Position numbers and translations under genes: made by a program. A stretch of 64,000 nucleotides of DNA from an uncultured Lachnospiraceae bacterium (GTDB lineage Bacteria > Bacillota > Clostridia > Lachnospirales > Lachnospiraceae): the NCBI GenBank assembly GCA_937920345.1, contig CALGVA010000011.1, positions 5,493-69,492 on the forward strand, in the 5' to 3' direction. The notes beneath the pieces were generated by a model. It was given only the letters and a program-made list of their open reading frames with translations, had not been told where the DNA came from and searched no databases. Each line of letters starts with the position of its first letter. Positions within the stretch are counted from its first letter, which is position 1. This document shows, one piece after another, positions 36,499 to 45,979 of the stretch.

Positions 36499-36693
36499 AC
36501 TATACAAAATATGGCAGATGTCATGCTGTCTTGTCACTTGTCTTGTCTTTTTGTGTAAAAAGCTTTTCCATCACGGCAATTTGGTGTAAAATAAGACTGA
36601 CGTCATGCGTATACCCTGATTATATACGCTGTGACATACACATCCTGTTAATGATAGCACGCCCAATGCAAAGGGAACCAATGGAGGAATACA

Positions 36694-38145
36694 ATGGACC
36701 GACAAAACATGACCCTGCTCACCGATCTGTACGAACTGACCATGATGCAGGGCTACTTTAAGAACAAAGATCAGAATGAAACCGTTATCTTCGATGCCTT
36801 CTACAGAAGCAATCCCTGTGACGGCGGATTTGCCATCGCGGCCGGCCTGGAACAGGTCATACAATATGTCAAGGATCTGCATTTCGATGATGAAGATATC
36901 AGATACCTTGCGAGCCTTGGTATTTTCGGCAAAGACTTTCTTGACTATCTGAGGGACTTTAAATTTACCGGAGACATCTATGCGATTCCGGAGGGAACCG
37001 TTGTCTTCCCGAGAGAACCGCTTGTCAAAGTAATCGCGCCGATCATGCAGGCGCAGCTCGTAGAGACTGCAATCTTAAATATCATCAACCACCAGAGCCT
37101 GATCGCAACAAAAGCGGCAAGAGTCTGCTATGCCGCCCACGGTGACGGCATCATGGAGTTTGGTCTGCGCCGCGCCCAGGGTCCTGACGCCGGTACTTAC
37201 GGTGCGAGAGCCGCCATGATCGGCGGCTGTATCGGCACATCCAACGTCCTGTGCGGACAACTCTTTGATGTGCCGGTGAAGGGTACTCACGCCCACAGCT
37301 GGATCATGAGTTTCCCCGATGAGTACACCGCTTTTAAGACTTACGCCGATATGTATCCTTCCGCATGTATTCTGCTGGTCGATACCTACGACACATTAAA
37401 ATCCGGCGTACCCAACGCAATCCGTGTTTTTACCGAAATGAAGCAGGCGGGCATTCCGCTTACCTTCTACGGCATCCGTTTAGACAGCGGCGACCTCGCT
37501 TATCTGTCTAAAAAAGCGCGCAAGATGTTAGACGACGCGGGATTCCCCGATGCCGTTATCTCCGCCTCCAACGATCTGGATGAGTTCCTGATCCAAAGCC
37601 TGAAAGATCAGGGCGCCGCCATCACCTCCTGGGGCGTGGGCACGCACATGATTACATCGAAAGACTGTCCATCCTTCGGCGGCGTATATAAATTAGCCGC
37701 TGTGATGGGTAAAGACGGGAAATTCATTCCCAAGATCAAGCTGTCCGAGAACACGGAAAAAGTCACCAATCCCGGAAACAAAACGATCTATCGAATCTAT
37801 GAGAAGGAGACCGGCAAGATCAAAGCCGATCTGATCTGTCTGGTAGATGAGAAATTTGATGAGAGCGCCCCCCTGCTGCTGTTCGATCCGAACGAACCGT
37901 GGAAGAAAACAAAACTGCCCGGCGGAAGCTACACGTTAAGAGAACTGATGGTGCCTGTCTTCCGCGGCGGTGAATGCTGTTACACCTCTCCGAAGGTCAT
38001 GGATATCCGCGCCTACTGTCAGGAAGAACTGGACACACTCTGGGAAGAAACGAGACGTCTCGTGAATCCGCACAAGGTATACGTGGATCTGTCCAGCAGA
38101 CTGTATGACATTAAGATTTCTCTGCTGGATCAGATGAATGCATGA
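36694..38145 (+). CDS. pncB: Nicotinate phosphoribosyltransferase
   Basis: 483-residue enzyme of NAD salvage that makes nicotinate mononucleotide from nicotinate and PRPP with ATP help. Motifs include the N-terminal LLTDLYELTMMQGYF, the active-site EFGLRRAQGPDAG, GTHAHSWIMSF with the catalytic His, and FYGIRLDSGDLAYLSKKAR. Length and order match the Firmicute type. GGAGG lies seven bases before the ATG. The 200 bp upstream hold a MITE and a dyad GCGTATA/TATATACGC (36606-36628); no NAD-responsive site was recognised. Confidence 0.95.
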   Translation: MDRQNMTLLTDLYELTMMQGYFKNKDQNETVIFDAFYRSNPCDGGFAIAAGLEQVIQYVKDLHFDDEDIRYLASLGIFGKDFLDYLRDFKFTGDIYAIPEGTVVFPREPLVKVIAPIMQAQLVETAILNIINHQSLIATKAARVCYAAHGDGIMEFGLRRAQGPDAGTYGARAAMIGGCIGTSNVLCGQLFDVPVKGTHAHSWIMSFPDEYTAFKTYADMYPSACILLVDTYDTLKSGVPNAIRVFTEMKQAGIPLTFYGIRLDSGDLAYLSKKARKMLDDAGFPDAVISASNDLDEFLIQSLKDQGAAITSWGVGTHMITSKDCPSFGGVYKLAAVMGKDGKFIPKIKLSENTEKVTNPGNKTIYRIYEKETGKIKADLICLVDEKFDESAPLLLFDPNEPWKKTKLPGGSYTLRELMVPVFRGGECCYTSPKVMDIRAYCQEELDTLWEETRRLVNPHKVYVDLSSRLYDIKISLLDQMNA

Positions 38146-38161
38146 TTCTACAGCATAAAAG

Positions 38162-38200
38162 ATGTCCCGCATCCGGCTTTTAAAACCGATGCGGGACATT
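38162..38200 (+). terminator. Terminator after pncB
   Basis: Stem TGTCCCGCATC / GATGCGGGACA with an AT loop, followed by TTTCC, 17 bp after the pncB stop codon. Confidence 0.7.
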
Positions 38201-38283
38201 TCCTATGGAATAAAGGAAATGTCCCGTAACAGACTCCGGCAAGCCAGTATCCCTCATCTTATGAATGAGTCTGCCCGCCGGAT

Positions 38284-39382
38284 TTATTTCTCACTGTGCA
38301 GCACACCGGCAAGCTTCTCCATTCCTGCCTGCATATTCTTCATCGATTTCACGATACTGTCCAGACCGGCAACCTGTTCCTCCGTGGACGCGCCGATTCC
38401 GTCTGTCGTAATCACGAAGTTTCTGGAACCTTCCTCGACACGCTTCATAACGCTCTGGAGCTGCTCTTTAATGGCGACAATATCCTCCAGTTCCGATTTC
38501 AACAGTCTTGTGATATCAATAACCTCCTCCGAGGATTCCACCGTCCGCCGCAGTCTGTGTCGTCCTGATGTTTTCTTCAAACTTCTCCGAAAGCGCCTCA
38601 ACAACAGAAAATCCCTCATCATTTTTATTTTTCAGATTCATAATTGTTTCTACGGTCTGGTTGACCCGCTCCTCGGATCTGGCAATCTTATCATTCAACT
38701 CTCCGAAGATCGTCAGGCTGCTTTCCACCTCACTGATCTGCTCGTTAGCGCTTCTACTGATCTGCTGTGTCGATGCGGCAATCTCTCCCGTGTTGCCCTC
38801 AAATTCCTGCAGAGAGCTGTAGATGGCATCGGAAGACTCTTCCAGGCTTTCCACCACTTCCTGTACATTTTGTAAAACATTCTCCGCCTCATGTCCCTGC
38901 TCCTCTACGACTTTAAATAAAGCCAGCGTCCGGTATATGATGAAACTGCATGCCAGGAAAAGCACAACATAGACAATTCCCGTAAAAATCCATCCGATCA
39001 GACTATGCAGCTTTAAGAATCCTGCCGGAAACATAACCATCAACGCGGCATTGAACAGAATCGTCACCGCGGCGCTCACCCGGATCAGCTTCTGTGAGTA
39101 ATACGGTACCAGCAGTAATGTTGCCACAAAATAGTAATGCGTCAGACAGACATAGCTGTCACTGGTATTTGTATTACAGACGGCTGCGGTAATTGCACCG
39201 ATGACCGGCGGAATGCAGGCATATACATACTTTGCATTTGCCCCTAACGGCTTCTCCAGCAGTTTGGTTATAACTGCGCATACGCCGGATAAGAGAAAGA
39301 TACATTCCCTGATTCCGCCGTTTAAAAAGATCATGACAAATCCGAATCCCGAAACCGCTACTGCAAAAATGTATAGAAACAT
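38284..39382 (-). pseudogene. Broken chemoreceptor-like membrane protein (frameshift and loss of hairpin tip)
   Basis: The first part (39382-38516, 288 codons) has six membrane helices and a coiled-coil signalling region ending at SEKFEENIRTTQTAAD, then runs out of frame and stops. The second part (from about 38545 to 38284) continues in another frame with ESSEEVIDITRLLKSELEDI and a C-terminal EEQVAGLDSIVKSMKNMQAGMEKL coiled coil. Chemoreceptors have a conserved tip ([16 protein letters not shown] type) exactly between these two parts, and it is absent. So a deletion of the CheA/CheW-binding tip plus a frameshift is the simplest reading. A sequencing error alone would not explain the missing tip. 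Confidence 0.7.
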
Positions 39383-39794
39383 TATATTATTACTGAGTTT
39401 TTCCTCGTTATTCGCTAATTATGTCTGCATATAATTTTCTCCTTAGTGTTCGTAAAGTAGTGACTCTCATATCGTGCCGGCTGTCAAAAAACAATCCCCT
39501 TTTATCCCCCTTTTCATTTTTGATGCTTCATCCCGGTACATTCACATCTGATACTATAGTACCATATTTGCCCGGATAGATAAAGTTTGAATTTCGATGT
39601 ATCTTCCTAAAATTTTATTATAATCAACCGCTTATTTGCATATTGACTTCAATAAACCCTAAAACACTTTTCTATTTGACCTGTTTGGTGTAAACTATCT
39701 ATAAGATACAGTATGAATCCCATGCCACAGACGGATATGTCTTATATGGCATGGTGTCGCTGTAAATCATTCACAGTAAAAAGGAGTGTCCTTT
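39383..39794. promoter_or_regulatory. Divergent intergenic region with degV promoter and leader hairpin
   Basis: On the plus strand TTGACC (39676-39681), 18-bp spacer and TATAAG (39700-39705) form the likely degV promoter. The leader contains a 7-bp stem CCATGCC / GGCATGG (39720-39754) just before the ribosome site. Nothing else was recognised in the AT-rich remainder towards the broken chemoreceptor gene. Confidence 0.6.
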
Positions 39795-40682
39795 ATGCTT
39801 CGTATCATTACAGACTCTGCAAGCGATCTGCCGCAGAATTATATAGAACAGCATAAACTGCATGTGATTCCGACGCCGGTCGTGATTGACGATGTCGATT
39901 ATTTTGACGGTAAGACCATTCATACGGAAGAATTTTATCATATACTGGACGATATCAAACGGGACGTTAAAACCTATCATATCAATCCCGCAATGTTTAC
40001 GGATGTCTTTACTCCCTACGCCGAAGCGAAGGATCAGGTCATATATCTGTGTTTCTCCACAGGTATCGCAGGAACCTATAATGCCGCCAATATCGCTAAG
40101 AATAACGTGCTGGAAGAATATCCGGACTTCGACCTGACGATCATCGACTCGAAATGCGCTTCCGCGGGCTTCGGCCTGCTGGTTAATAAACTGGTGACCA
40201 TGTTGGAGAAGGGGGCTTCCAAAGAAGAAATCACAGAAGCCGCAGACTATTTTATCTCTCATATCAGACATGTCTTTACGGTTGAGACTCTGGCCTATCT
40301 GATCAAGGGCGGCCGGCTCACCAGACTTAAGGGTACACTGGCGGAGACGCTGGACATGAAACCCGTTCTGATCGTAAATGAAGAGGGCGCACTTGCCGTC
40401 ATCAAGACTGTCCGCGGCAGGAAGAAATCACTGCGCTATCTCATTGACTACGCCAAAGAACATATCTATCAGCCCGGGCAGCAGACGATCGCGCTCTGTC
40501 ACGGTGAAGACATGGATTCCCTTAATTTCGTGAATAATATGGTACAGGAGGCCTTTCATCCGAAAAAGACCGTCGTATCTGTCGTGGGCTGTGCCATCGG
40601 TGCGCACACCGGTCGCGGGATCGTCGGCTTCTGTTTCTTTGATGCAGACGACGGTAAATTCGCAAAATATTTTACAGACTGA
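39795..40682 (+). CDS. DegV family fatty-acid-binding protein
   Basis: 295 residues. DegV/FakB-type proteins bind a fatty acid and present it to the FakA kinase for membrane phospholipid synthesis. Family features: ITDSASDLP at the N-terminus, the fatty-acid/phosphate loop region YLCFSTGIAGTYNAANIAKN, the IDSKCASAG motif, and the tail VGCAIGAHTGRGIVGFCF. The ATG at 39795 is eight bases after GGAG. A GNAT gene follows after 24 bp, probably in the same transcript. Confidence 0.92.
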   Translation: MLRIITDSASDLPQNYIEQHKLHVIPTPVVIDDVDYFDGKTIHTEEFYHILDDIKRDVKTYHINPAMFTDVFTPYAEAKDQVIYLCFSTGIAGTYNAANIAKNNVLEEYPDFDLTIIDSKCASAGFGLLVNKLVTMLEKGASKEEITEAADYFISHIRHVFTVETLAYLIKGGRLTRLKGTLAETLDMKPVLIVNEEGALAVIKTVRGRKKSLRYLIDYAKEHIYQPGQQTIALCHGEDMDSLNFVNNMVQEAFHPKKTVVSVVGCAIGAHTGRGIVGFCFFDADDGKFAKYFTD

Positions 40683-40706
40683 GCACATTTGAAATGGAGT
40701 TTTCAT

Positions 40707-41951
40707 ATGGATGAGCATCACACTTACACTTATTTAGAAACCGACGGAGAATTTAAGATGCGGGAACTGGACCGGGGAGATCTGGAACAGTTTAATGCCT
40801 TGTTACAATATGCTTTTCAGGTCACTTCTTACGATCTGTTCCAGACCGGCTGGGAACAGGATGAGATCAAATATGCCAAACGGCCGATTCTGGAGGAAGC
40901 ATACGTGATCGGATGGTTCTATCACGACAAACTGGCCTCCATGATCGTCGTCTACTCCATGAAAGTCAATATTCACGACACAATCATGGATATGGGCGGT
41001 ATCACCGGCGTCGCCACCTATCCGGAATACACCGGCCGCGGTCTGATTCACTCCCTGATGGAGCGCGCGCTGAATTACATACATGATCAGAAGATGCTGA
41101 TTTCTTTTCTCTATCCCTACTCCATCCCTTTTTACCGCAAGATGGGCTGGGAGATCGTATCCGACAAACTCTCCTTTACCGTCAAAGACACACAGCTTCC
41201 GAAAGCGATCCCTGTGGACGGTATGGTCGAGCGTGTCAGCCTGGATTCCGAGGATTATCGTAATGTACATTCCTATTTTGCTCTGCAGAAACACGGCGCG
41301 CTGATCCGCGATGCATTGGCATGGGAGGAATACTGGCGCTGGGACAACGAAGATATCATCGCTGCGGTCTATTACAGCAAAGAACACAAACCGCTTGGTT
41401 ATGTGGTATACTATATCGCAAATGAGATTTTTCACATCAAGGAAATGGTCTACTTGAATATAGAGGCCAATCACGGGCTCTGGAACTATATCAGTGCACA
41501 TTTCTCCATGATCACCCAGGTACAGGGCGACAATTATTCCGGCGAGCCGATGGCATATCTGTTCGAAGACAGCGAAATCACCGAGACGATCTCGCCGTAT
41601 ATCATGGCGCGGATTATAGATGTCAGGGAGTTCCTGTCAGAGTATCCTTTTCAGATACAGCCCGAAGATCTCAAACTTCATTTCAGGGTGCATGATGAGA
41701 TGGCACCATGGAATGAGGGTGACTATCTCGTCTCATGGCACGACGGCAGGACCATCTGCGAGCGCGTCGATGACAACCAGTCGATCAACGTGGTAGAACT
41801 GTCGGTCAACACGCTGACGACTATGCTGATGGGCTACAAAAGGCCATCCTATCTGTACGAACACGAGAAAATTCAGACCGAGTACTATATGCTCACATGG
41901 CTGGAACGCATCATTCCCGTAGAGAAAGCATATTTTTCAGATTACTTTTAG
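40707..41951 (+). CDS. Eis-like GNAT N-acetyltransferase with SCP2-like tail
   Basis: 414 residues. The N-terminal GNAT part has the acetyl-CoA loop GVATYPEYTGRGLIHSLMERAL and the substrate region FLYPYSIPFYRKMGWEIVSDKLSF. A second GNAT-like unit follows, and the C-terminal about 100 residues (SEYPFQIQPEDLKLHFRV; NVVELSVNTLTTMLMGYKRP) look like the SCP2 sterol-carrier domain of Eis. Eis family members acetylate amines on varied substrates, including aminoglycosides in mycobacteria. The start at 40707 follows GGAG. It lies directly behind degV. Confidence 0.85.
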   Translation: MDEHHTYTYLETDGEFKMRELDRGDLEQFNALLQYAFQVTSYDLFQTGWEQDEIKYAKRPILEEAYVIGWFYHDKLASMIVVYSMKVNIHDTIMDMGGITGVATYPEYTGRGLIHSLMERALNYIHDQKMLISFLYPYSIPFYRKMGWEIVSDKLSFTVKDTQLPKAIPVDGMVERVSLDSEDYRNVHSYFALQKHGALIRDALAWEEYWRWDNEDIIAAVYYSKEHKPLGYVVYYIANEIFHIKEMVYLNIEANHGLWNYISAHFSMITQVQGDNYSGEPMAYLFEDSEITETISPYIMARIIDVREFLSEYPFQIQPEDLKLHFRVHDEMAPWNEGDYLVSWHDGRTICERVDDNQSINVVELSVNTLTTMLMGYKRPSYLYEHEKIQTEYYMLTWLERIIPVEKAYFSDYF

Positions 41952-42030
41952 GATATATATGCAAATGCAAAGCATATACTGACATATTTAAAATAAGAAA
42001 AAGATATACACAAGGAGGAGGAGTTTATAC

Positions 42031-43671
42031 ATGTACGAATGCCCCAACTGCGGCAGTAACCTGAAATTTGATATTGCCGCCCAGCAGATGCTATGCAGTT
42101 ACTGCAACACTACTGTAGACCCGTACAGTATTCAGAGCGATTATGCCGCCGAGGAAAGCCAGGAATACGACGTGACGATCTATAGCTGCTCACAGTGCGG
42201 TGCCGAGCTTTTGAGTGAAGATACCACCGCCGCTACTTTCTGCAGCTTTTGCGGTTCTACAGCTATTTTAGACAGCAGGATCGGCAAGAGCCGCCGCCCT
42301 GTTCATATTATTCCCTTTTCCAAGACAAAAGAGGACTGCAAGGCTTCCTATGCCCGGATGATGCGGCGTGCCATCTTCGCGCCGTCCGAACTGAAAGAAC
42401 AGGAATATATCGAGAAATTCCGCGGAATCTATATGCCTTACTGGATCTATTCTTTTGAGAATCAGGGAAAAATCACCTTCCGCGGCAGTAAAAGTCATCA
42501 GGAAGGCGATTATCTGATCACAAAGCACTATAATATCGTCAGCGAAATAGAGGCTTCTTATGAGGGGATTTCCTATGACGCCGCGGCTTCTTTTTCCGAT
42601 GACCTGAGCAACGCTATCGCACCATATGATATGAAAGAAAGCAAGCGCTTTACGCCATCGTTTCTAAGCGGCTTCTATGCAGATCTCAGCGATGTGGACA
42701 GCCACGTGTACGAAGACGACGCCTGTGAACTGGCGACCGAGGACTGCTTCAGCAAACTGACGGACGACAGCGTATGTTCCCAGTATCATGTGAAGGATTA
42801 CAAAAATGCGCCTTACCTGAAAAAAGCTTTACGCCCTCAATGTACCGCTTCGGAATCGGCTATGCTCCCGGTATGGTTCCTGTCTTACAGAAAAGGGGAC
42901 CGGGTAGCCTACGCCGTAGTCAACGGGCAGACCGGTAAAGCGGCAGCAGACCTGCCCGTAGACAGGAAAAAATACATAATCGGCTCCCTGCTGCTGGCGG
43001 TTCCGTTATTTCTGATCCTCAATCTCGGGTTTACCATTACTCCCGGCGTTACTCTGATGCTGTCTGCGCTGCTGGCTTTCGTCTGCGCGATCGTCTCCAC
43101 CTCTCAGATGGCCCGGATCAAGGAGAAGGAAAACAGAGAGAATGATAAAGGCTACCTCTTTTCGAAACAGAAAAATGAAGAGGAAAACAGCGCCGCCGCC
43201 GGCAGCTGGGTCAATTATGCCGAAACCGGTCAGCCAAAACCATACGTGAAGTCCGCCGGCGTAACCAAAATAATGCAGATTATGATCAGCGTCCTGCTAT
43301 TTACCGTTGTTATGCCCATTGTTATGATTATTGTGGCTTTTTGCGGCGGCAGCGCAGTCTCGTTGTTTGTGGTTTTCGCAGTCTTTGCCGTTTTTACATA
43401 CATGATATCATCCAATAAACTGTCAAAATATATGCGGAAAGGTATGTTGAAGGAAATGATGCCGGTACTGGTTAAGCCCGCCGCCTCAATCCTGCTTGCT
43501 ATTGTGATCAGCATATGGAACCCCGTTTCAGATCTGTATTATTACAGCGGAGCGGTTATCTCCATGGGCGCGGTCATCTGGACACTGATGGATATCATCG
43601 AAAGATATAACGTACTGACCACGCGTAAATTACCGCAGTTTAACAGACGGGGAGGTGATGAGAATGCGTAG
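42031..43671 (+). CDS. Zinc-ribbon membrane protein (546 aa)
   Basis: Two N-terminal zinc ribbons: CPNC with CSYC (residues 4-27) and CSQC with CSFC (about 52-76). A soluble middle part (about 95-305) contains WIYSFENQGKITFRGSK and a second WFLSYRKGDRVAYAVVNGQTGK. Two helices follow at about 312-360, then a charged loop with KEKENRENDKGYLFSKQKNEEEN, and four more helices from about 415 to 530. It resembles the bacterial proteins annotated as TFIIB-type zinc ribbon-containing. The next gene, for a TPM-domain protein, overlaps by 8 bp, so the two products probably work together at the membrane. Function unknown. Confidence 0.75.
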   Translation: MYECPNCGSNLKFDIAAQQMLCSYCNTTVDPYSIQSDYAAEESQEYDVTIYSCSQCGAELLSEDTTAATFCSFCGSTAILDSRIGKSRRPVHIIPFSKTKEDCKASYARMMRRAIFAPSELKEQEYIEKFRGIYMPYWIYSFENQGKITFRGSKSHQEGDYLITKHYNIVSEIEASYEGISYDAAASFSDDLSNAIAPYDMKESKRFTPSFLSGFYADLSDVDSHVYEDDACELATEDCFSKLTDDSVCSQYHVKDYKNAPYLKKALRPQCTASESAMLPVWFLSYRKGDRVAYAVVNGQTGKAAADLPVDRKKYIIGSLLLAVPLFLILNLGFTITPGVTLMLSALLAFVCAIVSTSQMARIKEKENRENDKGYLFSKQKNEEENSAAAGSWVNYAETGQPKPYVKSAGVTKIMQIMISVLLFTVVMPIVMIIVAFCGGSAVSLFVVFAVFAVFTYMISSNKLSKYMRKGMLKEMMPVLVKPAASILLAIVISIWNPVSDLYYYSGAVISMGAVIWTLMDIIERYNVLTTRKLPQFNRRGGDENA

Positions 43672-44533
43672 GAATCATGTTATTCAACTCAGTATACTGA
43701 TCGTAATTGTGGCAACGGCCGCCGCCGTTATTGCAGGCGTCTTGCATGCGCATAACAGGATCAAAGATTACTATGCTGATGAAACAGACAGTCTGTCGGA
43801 ATATTACGCAGAGGAGGCGGTTTACCAGGATTCTTCCGCCGCATATGAAATGTATGTGAACCCCGAAACATCCTACCGCGTTATGATCGAAGACGAAGCA
43901 CTGCTTCTTAATGATGAGGAAATGCAGGATCTTGCCGCGCTGATGCAGGAGATCACAGCCTACGGAAACGTGGCTTTTAAGACAATAGACAGTAACGGCG
44001 GCGGTACGGAATCTTATGCCCGCCGGTATTATCAGGAACAGTTCGGCACAGCCAGCGGAACCCTTTTTCTCATTGATATGGACAACCGTAATATATGGAT
44101 TCACAGCGACGGCGCCGTCTACAAAGTGATTACTACTTCTTATGCCAATACGATCACAGACAATGTTTACCGCCATGCATCCAACGGCGATTACTACGAC
44201 TGCGCGGCACAGGTATATGATCAGATTCTGACACTCCTGAAGGGGCAGAAAATCGCGCAGCCCATGAAATATATCAGCAATGTCTTACTTGCTCTCATCC
44301 TTGCTCTGCTGCTGAACTACGGATTGGTAAGTTTCTTCGCAAGAATCAGGAAACCTGGCAGAAAGGAACTTCTGTGTAACGGACAAAATCGGTTTCATTA
44401 TACACAGCCAAGGGCGTTCTTCGTCCGGGAAAGCAGCACCTACAATCCTATCAGCAGTGGAAGCAGCAGTGGCGGAAGCGGCGGCGGTGGCGGCGGATGC
44501 CGCAGCGGCGGTGGCGGCGGGCACAGTTTTTAG
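43664..44533 (+). CDS. TPM-domain membrane protein with Gly-rich tail
   Basis: 289 residues. An N-terminal hydrophobic helix (VIQLSILIVIVATAAAVIAGVL) is followed by a TPM domain (about 65-195: LLNDEEMQDLAALMQEI, TASGTLFLIDMDNRNIWIHSDG), a second helix (VLLALILALLLNYGLVSFF) and a C-terminal tail very rich in Ser and Gly ending in GGGGGHSF, a common feature of YgcG/TPM proteins. TPM domains are linked to photosystem II repair in plants and to membrane-protein quality control in bacteria. The ribosome site GGGGAGGTG lies inside the preceding gene. Paired with the zinc-ribbon membrane protein. Confidence 0.82.
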   Translation: MRRNHVIQLSILIVIVATAAAVIAGVLHAHNRIKDYYADETDSLSEYYAEEAVYQDSSAAYEMYVNPETSYRVMIEDEALLLNDEEMQDLAALMQEITAYGNVAFKTIDSNGGGTESYARRYYQEQFGTASGTLFLIDMDNRNIWIHSDGAVYKVITTSYANTITDNVYRHASNGDYYDCAAQVYDQILTLLKGQKIAQPMKYISNVLLALILALLLNYGLVSFFARIRKPGRKELLCNGQNRFHYTQPRAFFVRESSTYNPISSGSSSGGSGGGGGGCRSGGGGGHSF

Positions 44534-44575
44534 CACTATGCCTTAGAACGGCGGAAGATACTATACGGATAATGC

Positions 44576-44600
44576 GGCACGGTGTGGATCACCCCGTGCC
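44576..44600 (+). terminator. Hairpin after the TPM gene
   Basis: Stem GGCACGG / CCGTGCC, 42 bp after the TPM stop codon, followed by ATTGG rather than a T run. Weak terminator at best. Confidence 0.4.
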
Positions 44601-44607
44601 ATTGGCC

Positions 44608-44642
44608 GGGAGAGTGTGGAATCTAAGATTCCACACTCTCCC
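44608..44642. terminator. Long hairpin covering the hemL stop codon
   Basis: Stem of 16 bp (GGGAGAGTGTGGAATC against its complement) with the hemL stop codon TAG in the loop; the 3' arm encodes the last residues of HemL. No T run on either side. A convergent terminator is likely by position. Confidence 0.55.
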
Positions 44643-45888
44643 TAATTGCCTCACAGGTCTTGTCTATCAGTTCATCCGAATGGGCATCCGATACGAACAT
44701 AGCTTCAAACTGAGACGGCGCCACATAGATTCCCCGCCCCAGCATCCTGTTAAAATAGTGCGCGAAAGCCGCTCTGTCGCATCGACATGCGTCTTCATAA
44801 TTCGTTACCCGGCCGGGTGCAAAGAATGCCGAGATCAGCGAACCTGCACGGTTTACGCTCAGGCCTGTCTGCCGGAAAGCCGCCTCCAGCTTCGCAGCCC
44901 TTCTGTCGATCCGTTCATAGATTGCCGTATCTTCCATCAATATTTTCAGCGTCGTAATCCCCGCCGTCACTGCCACGGGATTACCCGACAATGTTCCCGC
45001 CTGATATACCGATCCCAGAGGCGCCACGCTGGACATAATATCCCTTCTTCCTCCATAAGCCGCCAGCGGCATGCCACCGCCAACGATTTTGCCGAAGGTG
45101 TACAGATCTGCCGCAACGCCCGTATACTCTGTGGCGCCGCCAAGTGCCAGCCGGAATCCCGTAATGACCTCGTCAAAAATCAACAGCGCGCCATGCTCTG
45201 ACGCGATGTTTCGCAGGAATTGCAGAAAACCATCCTTCGGCGGCACCACACCCATATTGGCTGCCACCGGCTCCACCACAACCGCCGCCACCTGCCCTCT
45301 GTTTTCTTCCAGCAGTCTTCGCACCGATTCTAGATCATTATATACTGCCGTCAGTGTGCTCGCCGCATAACCTGCCGGTACGCCCGCGCTGTCCGGTACC
45401 GACTGCGTCATAAGCCCGGAACCTGCCTTCACGAGCAGACCGTCAGAGTGTCCGTGGTAGTTGCCCGCAAATTTAATAATTTTATCTCTGCCCGTATATC
45501 CTCTCGCCACCCGCACGGCACTCATCACAGCCTCGGTTCCGGAACTGACTAACCGTACCATCTCGACATTCGGCACACAGGTACAGATCAGTTCCGCCAG
45601 TTCCACCTCTCCGGCAGTCGGCGCGCCGAAGGTCAGACCCTTCTCACAGGTCTGCCGCACTGCCTCGATCACCTTAGGGTGTGCATGTCCCAGAATCCCC
45701 GGCCCCCAGGAACAGACATAATCCAGATACCGGTTGCCGTCCGCATCCATGAGCCACGGTCCCCCGGCCCGCTCCACGAAGAAAGGCTGTCCGCCTACTG
45801 CCGCAAAAGCCCGTACCGGAGAATTGACCCCGCCGGGAATCAGCGTCTTTGCTTTTCTAAAAAATTGTTCCGACCTCGTTGTAATCAT
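44623..45888 (-). CDS. hemL: Glutamate-1-semialdehyde 2,1-aminomutase
   Basis: 421-residue PLP enzyme that makes 5-aminolevulinate from glutamate-1-semialdehyde (C5 pathway). N-terminal PGGVNSPVRAF, the LVSSGTEAVMSAVRVARGYTGRDKI cofactor region, IFDEVITGFRLALGG and the Schiff-base Lys in TFGKIVGGGMPLAAYGG (about 262). Length is normal. It lies 91 bp after hemB on the same strand. A hairpin covers its stop codon. hemA, the step before, is not in the window. Confidence 0.95.
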   Translation of the reverse strand: MITTRSEQFFRKAKTLIPGGVNSPVRAFAAVGGQPFFVERAGGPWLMDADGNRYLDYVCSWGPGILGHAHPKVIEAVRQTCEKGLTFGAPTAGEVELAELICTCVPNVEMVRLVSSGTEAVMSAVRVARGYTGRDKIIKFAGNYHGHSDGLLVKAGSGLMTQSVPDSAGVPAGYAASTLTAVYNDLESVRRLLEENRGQVAAVVVEPVAANMGVVPPKDGFLQFLRNIASEHGALLIFDEVITGFRLALGGATEYTGVAADLYTFGKIVGGGMPLAAYGGRRDIMSSVAPLGSVYQAGTLSGNPVAVTAGITTLKILMEDTAIYERIDRRAAKLEAAFRQTGLSVNRAGSLISAFFAPGRVTNYEDACRCDRAAFAHYFNRMLGRGIYVAPSQFEAMFVSDAHSDELIDKTCEAIRESVES

Positions 45889-45979
45889 TATTGTGGTCCC
45901 CCACTCCCGCCGCCGTTCTATACTTTCCTTTCACAGAAAGCTTCCGGTAAATTCAGCCTGTTGATATCACAGCCGTATG

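Noticed and set aside
36540..36693. Possible riboswitch or NAD-regulator site before pncB
   Set aside because: Only a short dyad near 36606-36628 is visible; no known riboswitch core or NiaR-type site was recognised.
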